A stretch of DNA of 64,000 bases from assembly GCA_014529385.2 (NCBI GenBank), contig CM043963.1, positions 102,404,912 through 102,468,911 of the forward strand. Direction: 5' to 3'. The notes under the pieces are model-generated. The model searched no databases and was not told where the DNA came from. It worked only from the letters and a program-made list of their open reading frames with translations. The translations under genes were made by a program, and so were the position numbers. How positions within the stretch are numbered: the first letter of the stretch is position 1; each line of letters opens with the position of its first letter. Origin of the DNA: Adiantum capillus-veneris. Lineage: Eukaryota > Streptophyta > Polypodiopsida > Polypodiales > Pteridaceae. Positions 22,737 through 33,877 of the stretch are shown one piece after another.

Positions 22737-23029
22737 TGTTGGGTTAAAGGCCTAAATAACCCCTTTTTGTACATTTTTATACTTTGTCCAGGTTCATATT
22801 GAACCTCGACAAATATGAACCTGGACACATTTTTTAAAGGTCACTTATAATAAAAGTGGGAAAACCCAAAACTCACTTATTGAGTTTTCCTCAAAAACGT
22901 GAGCTCTCTCTCTCTCCCTCTTCTTCTGCTAGTGCCTCCTCTCCTGCTGCTCTTCACCTCCCCTCTCTGCACACACACTGCACTTCCTCACGTGCTCTTT
23001 CACTTGCACACACCGCTACGCGCTCATCA
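22737..23029 (+). repeat. 3' LTR of copia element
   Basis: 293 bp, about 98% identical to the 5' LTR by eye. Confidence 0.95.
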
Positions 23030-23034
23030 CGGAT

Positions 23035-23393
23035 TTCCGTGATTTACGCTGGCTGATTTTCAGCGCCAGCTTATGGGCCACTTGCTTTTGGGTTTCAAGT
23101 TTTTCATGTAAACTGCTTTCAAGGCCATGGGCCTTTAAATAAGTGCAAAGGGCTCGATCTCTGGCACGCTTCAGTGTGAAGGTGCAGGGATTGGAGTATC
23201 GGCATTGTACTCGGTTGAAGTAATATAAAGAAATACCGAAAGGGGCGCCAAGATTTGGGGCCAATACTCTCTGGGGTGGAACTTGGCCACTTCTCGTGTT
23301 CTCTCTCTCTCTTTTAGTTCAGTTGTTATTGAAGTGCTAAAAGTCTGTTCAGTCTGTTCTTTTCTATTGGCACGTGGTGCCCGTCTCGTGACA
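23035..23393 (+). repeat. right part of the C solo LTR
   Basis: Carries the AATATAAAGAAATACCGAAAGGGGCGCC block (about 23221-23250), a short CT run and the C LTR terminus CACGTGGTGCCCGTCTCGTGACA. Confidence 0.88.
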
Positions 23394-23398
23394 AATAA

Positions 23399-24292
23399 TC
23401 TCTTAGAAGAGGAAAGGCTAAACCAATTTGCTGCGCCGTCTTGCTTGTATCTCCTGCCTCCGATCCTCCGGTGTCCACCAAAAACAAAATCCACACCAAT
23501 AACGCCACCAAACCGCAACTTGGTGTGGCTCTCAATGTGAATGAGCCGTAAGTGGCCTACTGCCCAAGTCGGGGGATAAGTCTGCTGTAAGGTTACCGGG
23601 GTGAGTGTAAGCAACTCTGAAGGTAGCAATCCAAATGATCAGTAGTGTAGAACAGCACCTGCACTACCATCTAAGCTCCGGGTGACTTCGGATGTAGTCG
23701 CAGGATGCATGATCTCTCGCATCTCGCGGGTAAACTCTCCAAGAGAGTCCAAAGCACTGAAGTCCCACTCCAGTCTATCGATCCAAGCGATGAACCTGTC
23801 CAAGATGAGATCCAAGATCCTCTCCCTAAGTCCATGTAGATGCTCCTGTGTAAGCAAGTGATATGGCGTGTCGAGGTCAAGTGGTGTCTGTCCGCCCAAG
23901 ATGCTGGTGTCTTTCTTTGGGAATGTCGGAATCCCATATGCCATGAGCATGGCCATATCTCATGTGAACTCCTCTGATGAGTGCATAGGTGTGTCCATAG
24001 CAAACCACAAGTCACCACCCCCTCTGAAGTGCGCAACCGCCGAATGATGGTTGGAATGAATGGATCTCCCAAGGATCGTGCGCCTGTAGATAATCAAGCC
24101 GATGTCGAAGATATCGTGTATTGCAGCAGTCACTGAGAGACCGCATGAACCACCATCGAATGGTGTCCTTGCAGGAGGTCTCATCCTCTGTAAAAATCAC
24201 AAGCCAAGAGGCTTCTGTCCACCAAAAACACAACTGCGAGGTGATGAAAACACTGCTGTCCAACAATTTTCAGCGTGCTCGTACGCTTCCGG
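23399..24292 (-). pseudogene. unknown sequence with a coherent minus-strand frame
   Basis: I do not recognise this. On the minus strand, overlapping frames (24266-24012, 24184-23960, 23956-23639) read as one plausible protein with one frameshift near 23958. It includes TPFDGGSCGLSVTAA, DLWFAMDTPMHSSEEFT, GGQTPLDLDTPYHLL and a helix-like RERILDLILDRFIAWIDRL. The TPLDL string recalls an ankyrin repeat but is too short to claim. The sequence flanks two insertions (C solo LTR and A3) and probably continues at 15544-15823, and perhaps at 34461 in the D internal region. Confidence 0.35.
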
Positions 24293-24869
24293 TGTCATAA
24301 AGTGATGATGAGGCTACGGACAGCAGACACCCTAATTTCTACCAAAAACCCTAAAATTCCTGCAAACCCTAATTTTTGCCAAAACCCTAATTTCCGAAAA
24401 TCACAGAGGCGTTAACACAAAAGAAAAAATAATAATAATAATGATGATGATGATGAGCGACGCAAATCTTGCTTTTTCTCTACGCAATGAGAAAGAGAGA
24501 GAGAATGCTTTTGCTTTCAAGTTTTGACTCTCTGTGAGAGAGAGAGAGAGAGCAATTGCTTTTGATTTGAAGCTTTTGGCGCTCTGCTTTTGGGCATCCC
24601 TTGTACCTTTAAATTAGTGGTGAGGGCCTCACTTCTCAGAGCATCTGGACGTAGAATCTGAGAGTGAATCCCGAGCCACTCTCTTGTACTTTGAACTGAT
24701 TAATACAAAAAGAAATACCGAAAGGGGCGCCAATCTTTGGGGCGAATATCTCTAGGCACGGAACTCCGCCGGGCCAGTGCAAATCTATTGTGATCTGTGA
24801 ATTGTTTTGAAGTGGTTATTTGGTGTTGTCGCGATTGATTCTTGACTTGGAGTGTCCAAGTCTGTTACA
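24293..24869 (+). repeat. 5' LTR of A3
   Basis: 577 bp, TGTCATAAAGTGATGATG to TCTGTTACA. It holds teloboxes (24327-24395), an ATA/ATG microsatellite (about 24430-24455), GA runs and the shared CCGAAAGGGGCGCC block (about 24718-24732). Confidence 0.92.
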
Positions 24870-24870
24870 G

Positions 24871-24882
24871 TGATATCAGAGC
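24871..24882 (+). other. primer-binding site of A3, one mismatch
   Basis: TGATATCAGAGC; the third base differs from TGGTATCAGAGC. Confidence 0.8.
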
Positions 24883-24939
24883 ACGGCCGATTTCTCTTCT
24901 ACGGGAAATCCGATCCCCAATTTTTTTTCCGCGGCACCT

Positions 24940-26459
24940 ATGGCTTCACGCAAGGATCAATCGACTCCCTCTGCATCTGGAGATGCAGGTAGGGATCACA
25001 ACGAAGATTCAGACAGAGAGTATGACCCGCCTTGGCCCACTCAGGCGGAGCAAAGAGAGATGAAGCGTCATCAATTGATTGGCGATGCAACAAAGATGAT
25101 GCTCAATTTTGCGAAGGATCCGAAATTGGCAAAATATACGAGCGAGACTTCTTTTCAGGAAGTGCATGCACAGTGGCAGAAAACCACTACACCACCCCTG
25201 AAACCCGCTCTCAAGAAACCTTCTGCTCACAAGAAATATTCAGAAAAGGAATTAGAAGAGGTGGTTGATGCACGGATTCCTCAGCTTTTTCACGCGCAAA
25301 AGAAAGCCAAAAAGCACGGCAAAAAGCAAAAGAAAAGCATTGACTTCTCGGGATATTTGGGTCGTCAGTCAACATTCGACAAGGCAAAGAAGCAAAAGAA
25401 GCGTGTTCGATTTGAAGGAGTTCTTCTTCTTCTTCTGACAGTTCTTCTAGCTCTTCAGATTCGAGCGAAGAAGACAGAAAAGGTAAAAAGCGAAGCAAGA
25501 AACAAAGCTTTGGAAAGGGCAAGAAAAAGGGAAAGAAGGCTAAATCTCCCCAGAGACTGACAGTTCTACTGAGGACTCGTCTACAGACAGCTTAGATTAT
25601 GATGATGGAAACTTCTATGCCAACAAGAAGAATTTTTACAAAGCCAACCAATATGAATTTATCGAAGATGAAAGCAAGAAAGTCCGAGAGTTTAAGGAAG
25701 GTGGCCACTCGATCAAGTTTGATACTTTTTCACGATACTCAGATGCTTTGAAGGCTTTGTCTTTTATACAGCAGTTTAACATTGCTTTCGCGGGAGGACG
25801 CTATTCAGAGCACTCCAAGATTCGGAGAGCTGCCTCTTACTTTAAGGGGAATGCTCGTACTTGGTGGTCCACGCTTCTTTTAAACAAGTCTGTGCCAATT
25901 AAATAGCTGAAATTTAAAAAGCTTTTTATTTCTTCTTGGTTGACGCAAGAATACGAACGAGATATATGAGCTACTTGGAACCATCTTCGGATGACCAAGA
26001 AAGATACAATCAATGCTTATTGTGAAAGATTCTGGAGCTCTTTTCTACCCACCTCTTCATTCAAGAATATGTCTACCTACAGAAATCCGAGATCACTGCT
26101 TGAAACAGAAGTAAGCTTCTATTCAGGAGTTAATGAGTCATTCGAAGCGGCGCTTTGCCATTCACTCTGGCAGTCTGACCTACCCCACAGATGAGGCCAT
26201 GACACAACGAGCCGAACAGACTTCTGGGAATGAAAGTAGAGAAAAAAAGAGCAACCCAGAGAAAAAGGATGCACGACCCAAGCTTACTCCTGAGGAGAGA
26301 GCTTACTTCATCAGAGAGGGGAAGTGCTTTGGATGCGGGGAACAGGGACATATCTCCGCAAAGTGCCCTAAAAAGGCACATAAAGAACAGAATGATAAAG
26401 ACAACGACACGCCTGAGAGTTCGAGAGCAGCTGAGGAACGTGGCAGAAAAGGCAGATAG
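24940..26459 (+). pseudogene. Gag of A3
   Basis: ATG at 24940 (MASRKDQSTPSASGDAG). The frame is lost at the Ser tract (25420-25445), where the (TTC)n run is short and the reading shifts to Leu codons. The core GNARTWW segment (about 25850) has a stop shortly after it. The zinc knuckle CFGCGEQGHISAKC is intact (about 26327-26370), followed by a Glu-rich tail. A piece of Gag between the core and LTYPTDE is deleted near 26070. Confidence 0.85.
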
Positions 26460-27944
26460 GAAAACAGAACTGGTATCAAATGGCGTGGGACCTGCACCGA
26501 AGCTAATGAATGAAAGTACAAACTTTGCCGCTTTTGGGGCAAAGTGAAGGATCAGGAAGCTCTTTTAAAGGAGCCAAGGCCAACTTCTTTTCACTTGGAA
26601 TTAACGGCTCGATTTGGAAATTACGCCCGACAGACTAACGCCACAGGCGGAGGTAGTTCGACTGGCACCCAGATGGGATGTTGCCATTACACCGAGCATT
26701 GACAAACTTCGTTTGCAATGACAGGGGTGTTCAAGGCACGCAAGTGACGTTCTACTCAAGATCCCTTGGTACCACAAGAACTACGCAGTGGGTGACTACC
26801 GAGCCGAGAAAGCGACTTTGATAAATGAAGGGCTTTGAGATTGTACTTGATAGACTTCATTTTCTTACTCATTCTCTTGGGAGAGAACTGAACGATGGAT
26901 AAAGGTTGAATATGTTTTGACCTAATCAAAAGAACGCCAAGATTTTTCTCCACACTCATGCCGATTGCTTTTCAGAGGGCCTGAAGATCAAACCATTGAT
27001 CTGATACCTGGAAGCACGCCACCGAACCGGCCACCTTACTGTGTGAGCCGAGTACAGAATGAAAAGATTATGAACCCAGTGAAAGACCTCTTGGAAAAAG
27101 GGTCTTGTCCAGCATAGTACTTCAGCGTATTGCTCTCCACTGTTGTTGGATTTGAAGAAAGACGGATCTTGGAGAATGTGCATCGATTATAGCGCTCTCA
27201 ACAAAATCACCATCAAGAACAGATTTCCGATTCCTAGGATCGATGATATACTCGACAGGTTACAGGGATCCTAGTGCTTTAGCAGGATTGACTTGAAGAG
27301 TGGATATCATCAGATCAGAAAACGCGGGGAGACATCTACAAGACAGCCTTTCGGACGACTTTTGGGTTATTTGAGTTTTTGATGATGCCTTTTGGCTTAA
27401 CCAATGCTCTTGCGACATTTAACCGGATGATGGATAGGATTTTTCAAGAGTACTAGCTATTTGTTAGCAAATATCATTGTTTTCTCCAAGAATGAAGCAG
27501 AACACAGAGATCATATGCTTCAAAGATACATTTTTTTTTTTTGGGACACTTTTGTCTCAACAACAAGAGTGCAAATGGACCCGGCCAAGATAGAGACTAT
27601 CCATGATTGGCCCGATTTGAAGAATGTCTGTGCAGGGACAGAAGAATGTGGTGGCAGATGCTCTGTCTCGGAAGCCGTGGGTTCTGGCTATTTTCGCGAT
27701 ACATCATAGGAGCTTCGAGGATATGGACGATCAGTATGCCACAGATACAGATTTTGCAGATATTTTCACACGGATACGGGATGGGGAGACAGTAGCTGGA
27801 TACTCCCTCCAGGAAGGCTACTTGATAAGAAAGACTATGTTGTGCGTTACACAGCGTTGCGGGAAAAGGTTATGACCGAATGCCACTGTCCACCTTTTAC
27901 GGGTCACCGCGGCATTTCTACCACCATGAAGGGGTAGAGAGATA
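26460..27944 (+). pseudogene. protease, RT and RNase H remnants of A3
   Basis: The protease active site is lost by the same deletion as in A2 (about 26555-26575). RT fragments are recognisable by similarity to A2: the ID-LIPGSTPPNRPPY leader, the [14 protein letters not shown] segment, the [12 protein letters not shown] segment, then IIVFSKNEAEHRDH with the FFDD stretch deleted (about 27465). At about 27625 a deletion of about 500 bp joins DLKNV directly to VQGQKNVVADALSRKP, removing the RT thumb and the RNase H catalytic core. The integrase finger begins (CHCPPFTGHRG) and is cut at 27944 by the PLE. Confidence 0.85.
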
Positions 27945-28305
27945 TACCTTCATAAGTTCAGAATAGTCTGAACTCACGAATTATAAGAGGAAATAAAGCA
28001 CTCATAAAACTATAAAAGCAAGGGACACAAGAAAAGAAAAGAAAAACGAAAACTAACTAACTAACTAACTAAATCACTTTGTTTGCTACGAAACAAAACT
28101 AAATAAAACAAAACATTATTAACTTAAAAATGTTTTTAGAAAAAGCATGTGTAAAATAAGTTGACGCAACGTATTTTGCTTAAAACAAGTACTCAACTTT
28201 AAGCAAAATATAAAAAAAGGATAAGACATCTTAAAAACTTAATCCTAGAAATCAAACATCACACAACAATTTCTAACAAAACACATTTTTAAGTCCTCAG
28301 GTAAG

Positions 28306-28608
28306 CTAAATACAAAATCGAAAAATGAATACTATTACAAACCTATGAAGAGCAAAGAACCAAACTTGACAATATGTGATCTCAACTTCGCTGCTTGTCC
28401 AAACAAGAAGAATAAGATTATCACCTTTATCATGCATAGCTTCGACAACAGCTATGACATCCCTACTCACGTCGTCAGTGCCCAAGAGTAGGTGAAGGTT
28501 TATATAGAGGTCATTCATGCTTTGAACATACTCTACAAAACCAACGAGCTGAGTTTCTATCACCCTCCGGAGGTGATGGGCATACTCAGCCATGACAAAG
28601 GCTAGCAT
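28306..28608 (-). other. conserved 3' region of the PLE
   Basis: A 100-codon minus-strand frame (MLAFVMAEYAHHLRRVIETQ...) lies downstream of RT. The nucleotide sequence is conserved with both units at 50873-51693, but there the frame is shifted within a few codons. That suggests conservation as RNA or DNA rather than as protein. It includes the 7-bp stem at 28462-28468 / 28486-28492. Confidence 0.5.
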
Positions 28609-28854
28609 TTGTCAAGCTATATTAAAAATACTAGAAGCGCTAAAGATCAAAACAACAACATAAGGTGTTATTAAGTCAAACAATAAGTGGGCTTTTTAGC
28701 TCCCCACTTCTGTTGAATTTACTACTACTTCTATTGAATTTACTACTGATTATCTTGAACATTCCAAAGGAAGAAACATTAAAAATAAACTTACCACGAT
28801 GCAAAAATGAATGAATGTTTTTCATGATTCTTTTGAATGAGTATCCTTTTTCAA

Positions 28855-31150
28855 CTAGTAAAGAAATAAGATGGCAAGATTGAGCAACAAAAGTAGATTT
28901 ACTAGAACAAAGACGAGAAATCTAAATAGTTGAGAGCAAATGACACTGTACTTAGCTAAAAGAGAAATGTTCAAAGAAATGTGAGGCATACGGATGATTT
29001 TTAGATTGGCATATTCTAGTTCAAGGCGCTTATCATAGATATCTACTTCTAATCCCAAGGGAGTCTAAAAAATCTTAAGGTCTAAAAAGGCACAACAATC
29101 ACTATTTGTGGTACAGTTAAGTTGACAAAACTCCTTGGGATAAATTCCTCCGCCTAAAGAACTCGAATTCAAGTACATAAAATCTTGAAAAGAAGGAACG
29201 TTAGGGACAAAAAGATCATCTACAAAGCGTCTTACATTGCATAACTTGTGCAAAAATATTGGGCAAGTGTTAGCAAGGACAAGACGCTCCATAAAATCAA
29301 ACTCATAAGTAAAAAGATAGAAATTAGCAAGAAAAACAGCACAATTGGTACCCATAGGGATGCCAATTGTTTGCTTGAAAAGAGAGTCGCCGATGGTTAT
29401 ATATAAATTGTCCAAAAGAAAATCTAACCAAGATATGATGTCAATGTCATCTACAATCCTGGTGAATTCTTTCTTCCTTTGTCTACATCTACATTCTTAT
29501 TTTTCATCCATAAGAAGTCAAAGTTCAAGGCTGATATTTCTACTAGCAATGACTTGTACCTATCCTTCTCAAGCTTGTACGCAAAAACTTTTGAAATAAG
29601 AGACTTGAATCTAAATTTAAGTCCTCCAAATTTAGCTTTGTGTATAGCGTTGTAAAATCAAAAGTTTGGAGACGTAAAGATTTCTCCTTGAGGCTTCTTG
29701 AAGAGTTCAAAAACTTTAAAACAGGAATCACACCTACTGAATCATTTAAAATCCAACTTGAATCGGTAGGTACGTCTGCTTCCTTTAGCATATTTTTCCA
29801 CAATTCATTTACGCTAGGTAAAATGTCTTTGAAACAATAACTAAGCCATTTGGAAACCTCGGTCAAAGAGGTGTTACAAGAAGCAGCTATAAATCTAGGC
29901 TTTATAGGGTTCTTGTGGAACTTCCAAACGGTATATAAAAAAAGGTAATTTAGGCTGGCACTTGAAACCAAAAGACTTGCAAAAGTCTTGATGTTTCAAG
30001 ATAACCTCTTGCATTGAAAGATCACAATCATTGTAAGTCTGAGAGTTTACTTCACCTAACAAACATTCTAAATAGAACTTTTTGCATGTAACAACAAAGT
30101 TATTAGAGCACTTATCTACATAAGAGATTACAAAATCGCGATGAAATTTCCTAAGAGCGTCACGATCAGAAGAAGATAAGCTATTCCTTCCTGAAGAAAC
30201 GTTCCGAGAGCAAGATGCTAATTTCAAAGAAGCTTTCTTGAGGATTACATGCTTCCAATGGGTAAAAACACCTTGAACTCCTAAAGACTCCTCAAACTTT
30301 ACTACGAAACTAGAAATTCATTTTTCTATGGCTTTGAGAAGGCAAGAGTCGTTTGAGGAAGGGAGCCTATATTTAGTACCTCTTGAGAAAAGGTCTTTCA
30401 AGGAATCCGAAGATAGGATAGAACAATCGGCAGTAACTACATGACCCAAAGCTCCATTTACGTAAGAAGAAAAGGCAGTTTTACTACAAGGGCGATCAAT
30501 ACTTGAGATTGCTAGCCTCTCTTGCTTTTTAAGATTACGTCCTATGTCACTATAGTTGAAAGCTTTTTGTCCTAAAGTTTTCACATATTTGAAAGCTACG
30601 ACAGGATGGTTCCATACCTTTCTCACACAAGGAGGGAGAGCATCCAAAGCTTCTTGAGATCTCAAAATAGAGCTTAATCCAATCTTGTCTAAGTCAGGGG
30701 AGGTAAAGATAGTTATCAACAAATCTTTCTTTCCAACCAATGGATTTTTCAGACTAGGACATTTGGACTTCAGAAATTTGCCTAACAGTACTCGAAGTTG
30801 AGTACTATGAGACTCTCTTAGCTCCAAATCTTCATAAGAGTAGTTCTCAAGGGTATACAAGAGCTTAAATAGGATCCTTATATTATACCTTTCAAATAAT
30901 TTATAAGAAAAATAACCAAATTCCATGGCTCTAGATAGGTAAATCAATCTCCGTTTGAAATCTCTATAAGCAAAAATTATATGGTTAGAAGGGTCGTCAC
31001 TCTCAATTCTAGAGATTGAAGCCCTAGGGAGACCTTGTACTCTACTAGAAATAGTGTTGTGCAAGACAACTGGATTGATTTCAAGGATAGAAGGCGGATC
31101 TGAACAAGAACCTTTAGGAATCCAAGTTCTTTTAAACTGACTTGAAGGGA
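28855..31150 (-). pseudogene. Penelope-type reverse transcriptase
   Basis: Minus-strand pieces, in order: 31241-30318 (pre-RT region ending LFSRGTKYRLPSS, then a stop); 30227-29895 (FHRDFVISYVDKCSNNFVV, RT motif 1); 29971-29543 (TVWKFHKNPIKPRFIA, motif 2, and LQTFDFTTLYTKL, motif 3); 29415-29065 (GIPMGTNCAVFLANFYL, motif 4, and RFVDDLFVPN, the catalytic motif); and 29058-28855 (VDIYDKRLE, RMPHIS, and the SQLFRF end). Three frames are used, so there are at least three indels plus two stops. The catalytic Asp pair is retained. The family assignment rests on motif order and wording typical of PLE RTs. Confidence 0.88.
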
Positions 31151-31153
31151 GAA

Positions 31154-31873
31154 CTAGCTCGGGTTTGGGATGCCTTCGCCAAAGCATAGGTTTCTTATGG
31201 TAAATTGTCTTATTTTTACGTAAAGAAGACTTTCCTTCCAAGTTAAACCTTTAGGGAAAAAAGTATGCAAAGTTCTCATCCAAAACAACTCTCGAGGCCA
31301 CGCTGATTTATAGAACTCTTTAGAGTTTCTAAAATTACCTTCTATGTGTTCAATGGGAAAACAACGGAAAGACTCAAACCCATGTTTTGCTATTGCCGCA
31401 TACAAGGGTTTCACACTTTCACGTACGGTGCTCTTACTTTGAACTTTTCTCGCTTCTCTTACATGTTCTTGAAAACGGACAAAAGTTGTTCGAAAGGTTT
31501 GGTCAACATACATCATAGAACTATCGTCAATATTATAAATAACATAAATAACTTGAGAGGTATGAACCGGACTTAGAGGACGATCTACCGCAAGATGTTT
31601 TTTTCTTAAACGCCTCAAACGATTGAGGGATTTTATGGAAGAACTTGTGTAATGAGTACTAACTAAGACATTCTTAAAAGAAGCCCAACGAATAGAACCA
31701 TCACCACAAACATGCAAATTCTTCAAATTAGACTTAGCTAAAAACTTAAATCTTTCTTGATACATATTATGACTACTTCTAGCTACTGAAAAGAAAGAAG
31801 GGTCGAAAAGAAGTACCTGAGAGTCATTAACATTGCTGGTTGAAGCTGAAGAAGAAGTAAAAGTGTTTTTCAT
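31154..31873 (-). pseudogene. N-terminal GIY-YIG endonuclease domain of the PLE
   Basis: 239 codons from the ATG at 31873. The domain starts at residue 107: VIYVIYN (108-114), YVDQT (122-126), an Arg-containing FVRFQEH (131-137), LYAAIAKHGFESF (157-169), and an acidic RELFW with TLHTFFPKGL (194-210). In active GIY-YIG nucleases the second motif is YIG or YVG, so the Asp in YVD is a likely loss-of-function change. The frame should join the RT frame at about 31250, where FPKGLN-type sequence switches frame; a one-base indel separates them. The first 100 residues, Ser-rich then basic, show no known domain. Confidence 0.85.
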
Positions 31874-32174
31874 TTTTGTAGTAAGGTAAGTGTTTCAGAT
31901 CAACGCCCGCCTCAAGGCTAAAGATCCTAAGGCTAGATTGGTGCTAGCCACACCCCTCATTTGTATAGCAGGGCTGCTGCCAAGCAGTGAGGTCCTTAAA
32001 TAAGGCTGCTTGCTACACTCAAAAGATCATCGACAATAGCGTGCAATCGAGTGCCCGTGATCCCTTGCTAGAATCACTACTCAACCTCTCCTCTCACAAG
32101 AGATATTTCATGAAACCACATAAGAAACCCTTGATCCAAGGGACCAAAAATTAAGATGTTATTTTTATTTTTTA
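31874..32174 (-). other. 5' region of the PLE
   Basis: Untranslated sequence upstream of the GIY-YIG frame. I looked for a hammerhead ribozyme core and did not find one. The edge has a T-rich tract (about 32155-32173) next to the TSD. Confidence 0.5.
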
Positions 32175-33271
32175 AGATACTTCTTTTGGCCGAGGCTCAA
32201 AAAGGATGTGGAAGAGTTTGTGCGTAGTATGCCAGAAGGTCAAGTTTGACAGGCATAAGGCACAGGAATTGTTACAGCCTTTACCCATACCCACCCGCAC
32301 CTGGGAAGATATTGAAATGGATTTCATTTTTTATCTCCCGAGAACACAGAATGATCATGATGATTTTTCGATTACATGGCACGTCTGAGACGATTGTCTC
32401 CGACAGAGACCCCAGATTCATGATTTTGTTTTGGAAAGCAATTTGGGAGAACATTGGCACGCGGTTGCAGTTCTCACCATCGTTCCACTTGCAGACAGAC
32501 GGGCAATCTGAGATTGCCAATTCAATGGTTTTAGATTTATTGAACTCTTGCATCTCGGATCAGAAGACTCAATGGGAAAAGAACTTACCTTTGGTGGAAT
32601 TTGCCTACAATAACACGATACACTCTTCGACGGGGAAGACACCGTTTGAGATTGTTGAAAGTGCTGCGAAGGTCCCATCCTTCCTGAGCACGAAAGATTA
32701 GATATTTGAAGCGGATGAATATTCGCGAGATTTGGATACGGCTTTTGCCAAGGTTCGCGAGACTTTGCAGAAGTCTCAAGAACGACAGAAAAAGGCAGCG
32801 GATCGCTATCGTCACAACTTGAAATTGAAGGAGGATGATTGGGTGCTCTTACATTTTGAGAAGGCATGCCTAAGAAAGAAAAAGGGAAAGGAAAGGCTTT
32901 TTCCAAAGCTTAGTATGCGATACTACGGACCTTTCCAAATTACTGAAAAGATAAATGATGTCTCCTTCCGATTGAAACTGCCAGATACTTGGAGAATTCA
33001 CAATGCATTGCATGTGAGTCTCTTGAAACCTGTTAAGGGTGATGTGCCTAATGATGGGGAGCCTGATGAGCAACCTGTAATGGAAGAAAACGAGGAGACC
33101 CTTGTTCCTGAACAGATTTTGGCACATACGGATACGAAGAAAGGTAAAGTCCAAAGGCGATTCTTGGTTAAGTTCGAGAACTTTCCTGCATTTGATGCGA
33201 AGTGGATGGAGGAGGATGACCTAGCAGATACTCCTCGGATTGTGAAACTTTACATCGATGTTTTGGTTTAG
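32175..33271 (+). pseudogene. integrase and chromodomain of A3
   Basis: Resumes after the PLE with YFFWPRLKKDVEEFVR. The core has the same deletion of about 100 bp as A2 (junction about 32361-32371). Then come ETIVSDRDPRF, QTDGQSEIAN, a stop after FLSTKD (32698-32700), and a long open frame 32732-33271. That frame ends in the [22 protein letters not shown] segment and the chromodomain ([31 protein letters not shown]), with a natural stop at 33271. Confidence 0.86.
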
Positions 33272-33877
33272 CATAGTCTACTCCAAACGAAACCCAGAAA
33301 TTCAGCTTGGCCGAAGATCTGATGCAGTGGGATGCACAAGAGGGGAGTTACTCCACTCCTTTGTCAACAGATGCCTTGATTTTGATACTAAAGTCATTGA
33401 TGTCTCTTTGAGCTTCAGGGATACTGAGAGCTGACAGTATTCTGCTGGATGACTTTATGAAATGGAATTCCTGATAATGATACTGATTTGTTCTTGACTT
33501 CTTTTGAGTGCAGGAACTGATAGACGAAATGACTGCACCATTTTGGTCTGATTGATCTCGTCTAGACATGGTTGCAATAGGGGTTAGTCAATCGGACATC
33601 GACGAGGTCTCGATTGGACCTAGATGTGATTGCTAGCTACATTGCCGATAAATCATGGTCTAAGATCCGAATGAATGTTGAATGTCATGTGATGTCCTGT
33701 GATATCTGGTGATGTCCTGTGATGTCATGTGATGTGACTGTCGATTTTGTACATGTGCCAAAAGTGTGTTCCTAGTACGTAGATACTAACAGTCAGTGTC
33801 TGCTAAGACGGTTTATGGCTTTTGTCGGTTTTGCAAGCGTAATCGCGGTCGATTACAATGCTTTCAAGAGGGGGGTA
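33272..33877 (+). other. 3' untranslated region of A3 with GATGTC repeats, hairpin and PPT
   Basis: About 600 bp between the pol stop and the LTR. It contains a run of TGATGTCCTG/TGATGTCATG repeats (about 33684-33733), the hairpin GTAATCG-CGGT-CGATTAC (33839-33856) and the PPT AAGAGGGGGG (33866-33875). The same arrangement, inverted, lies at 11405-11996, 52020-52620 and 63225-63840. Confidence 0.8.

Larger units (their letters stand above)
17474..23029 (+). mobile_element. complete Ty1/copia retrotransposon
   Basis: 5556 bp with LTRs 17474-17766 and 22737-23029 (293 bp each, about six differences). The TSD CGGAT is at 17469-17473 and 23030-23034. PBS TGGTATCAGAGC is at 17769-17780 and PPT AAGTGGGAGGT at 22726-22736. 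One gag-pol frame is interrupted by two TAG stops. Domain order is Gag, protease, integrase, RT, RNase H, which defines copia. It is the youngest-looking LTR element here, judging by LTR similarity. Confidence 0.95.
15824..23393 (+). mobile_element. solo C-family LTR with two nested insertions
   Basis: The LTR starts TGTCACAAACTGCTCACATG and ends GGCACGTGGTGCCCGTCTCGTGACA. The TSD AATAA is at 15819-15823 and 23394-23398. Removing the B LTR (15849-17155) and the copia element (17474-23029) leaves about 700 bp that matches the C LTRs at 36353 and 38729, including the CCGAAAGGGGCGCC block at about 23229-23250. There is no PBS or PPT beside it, so it is a solo LTR left by recombination between two LTRs. 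Confidence 0.9.
27945..32174 (-). mobile_element. Penelope-like element with N-terminal GIY-YIG domain
   Basis: A 4.2-kb insertion into the A3 integrase. AGATA is at both edges (27940-27944 and 32175-32179), and joining the flanks restores the integrase homology. It reads on the minus strand: GIY-YIG endonuclease first, then the PLE-type RT. The 3' region (left) contains a hairpin-like GTTCAGAATAGTCTGAAC at about 27957-27974 and shares sequence with the tandem insert at 50873-51693. The coding region is broken by several shifts and stops. PLEs normally carry GIY-YIG at the C-terminus; the permuted order is known for the Chlamys-type clade described from green lineages and protists. Confidence 0.9.

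Noticed and set aside
28440-28500. Possible hammerhead ribozyme in the PLE 3' region (CTGACGA; CTGATGA in the tandem insert, minus strand)
   Set aside because: The core CTGANGA is present, but no GAAA in a position to close stem II, and no cleavage triplet, could be found by eye. A covariance-model search would settle it.
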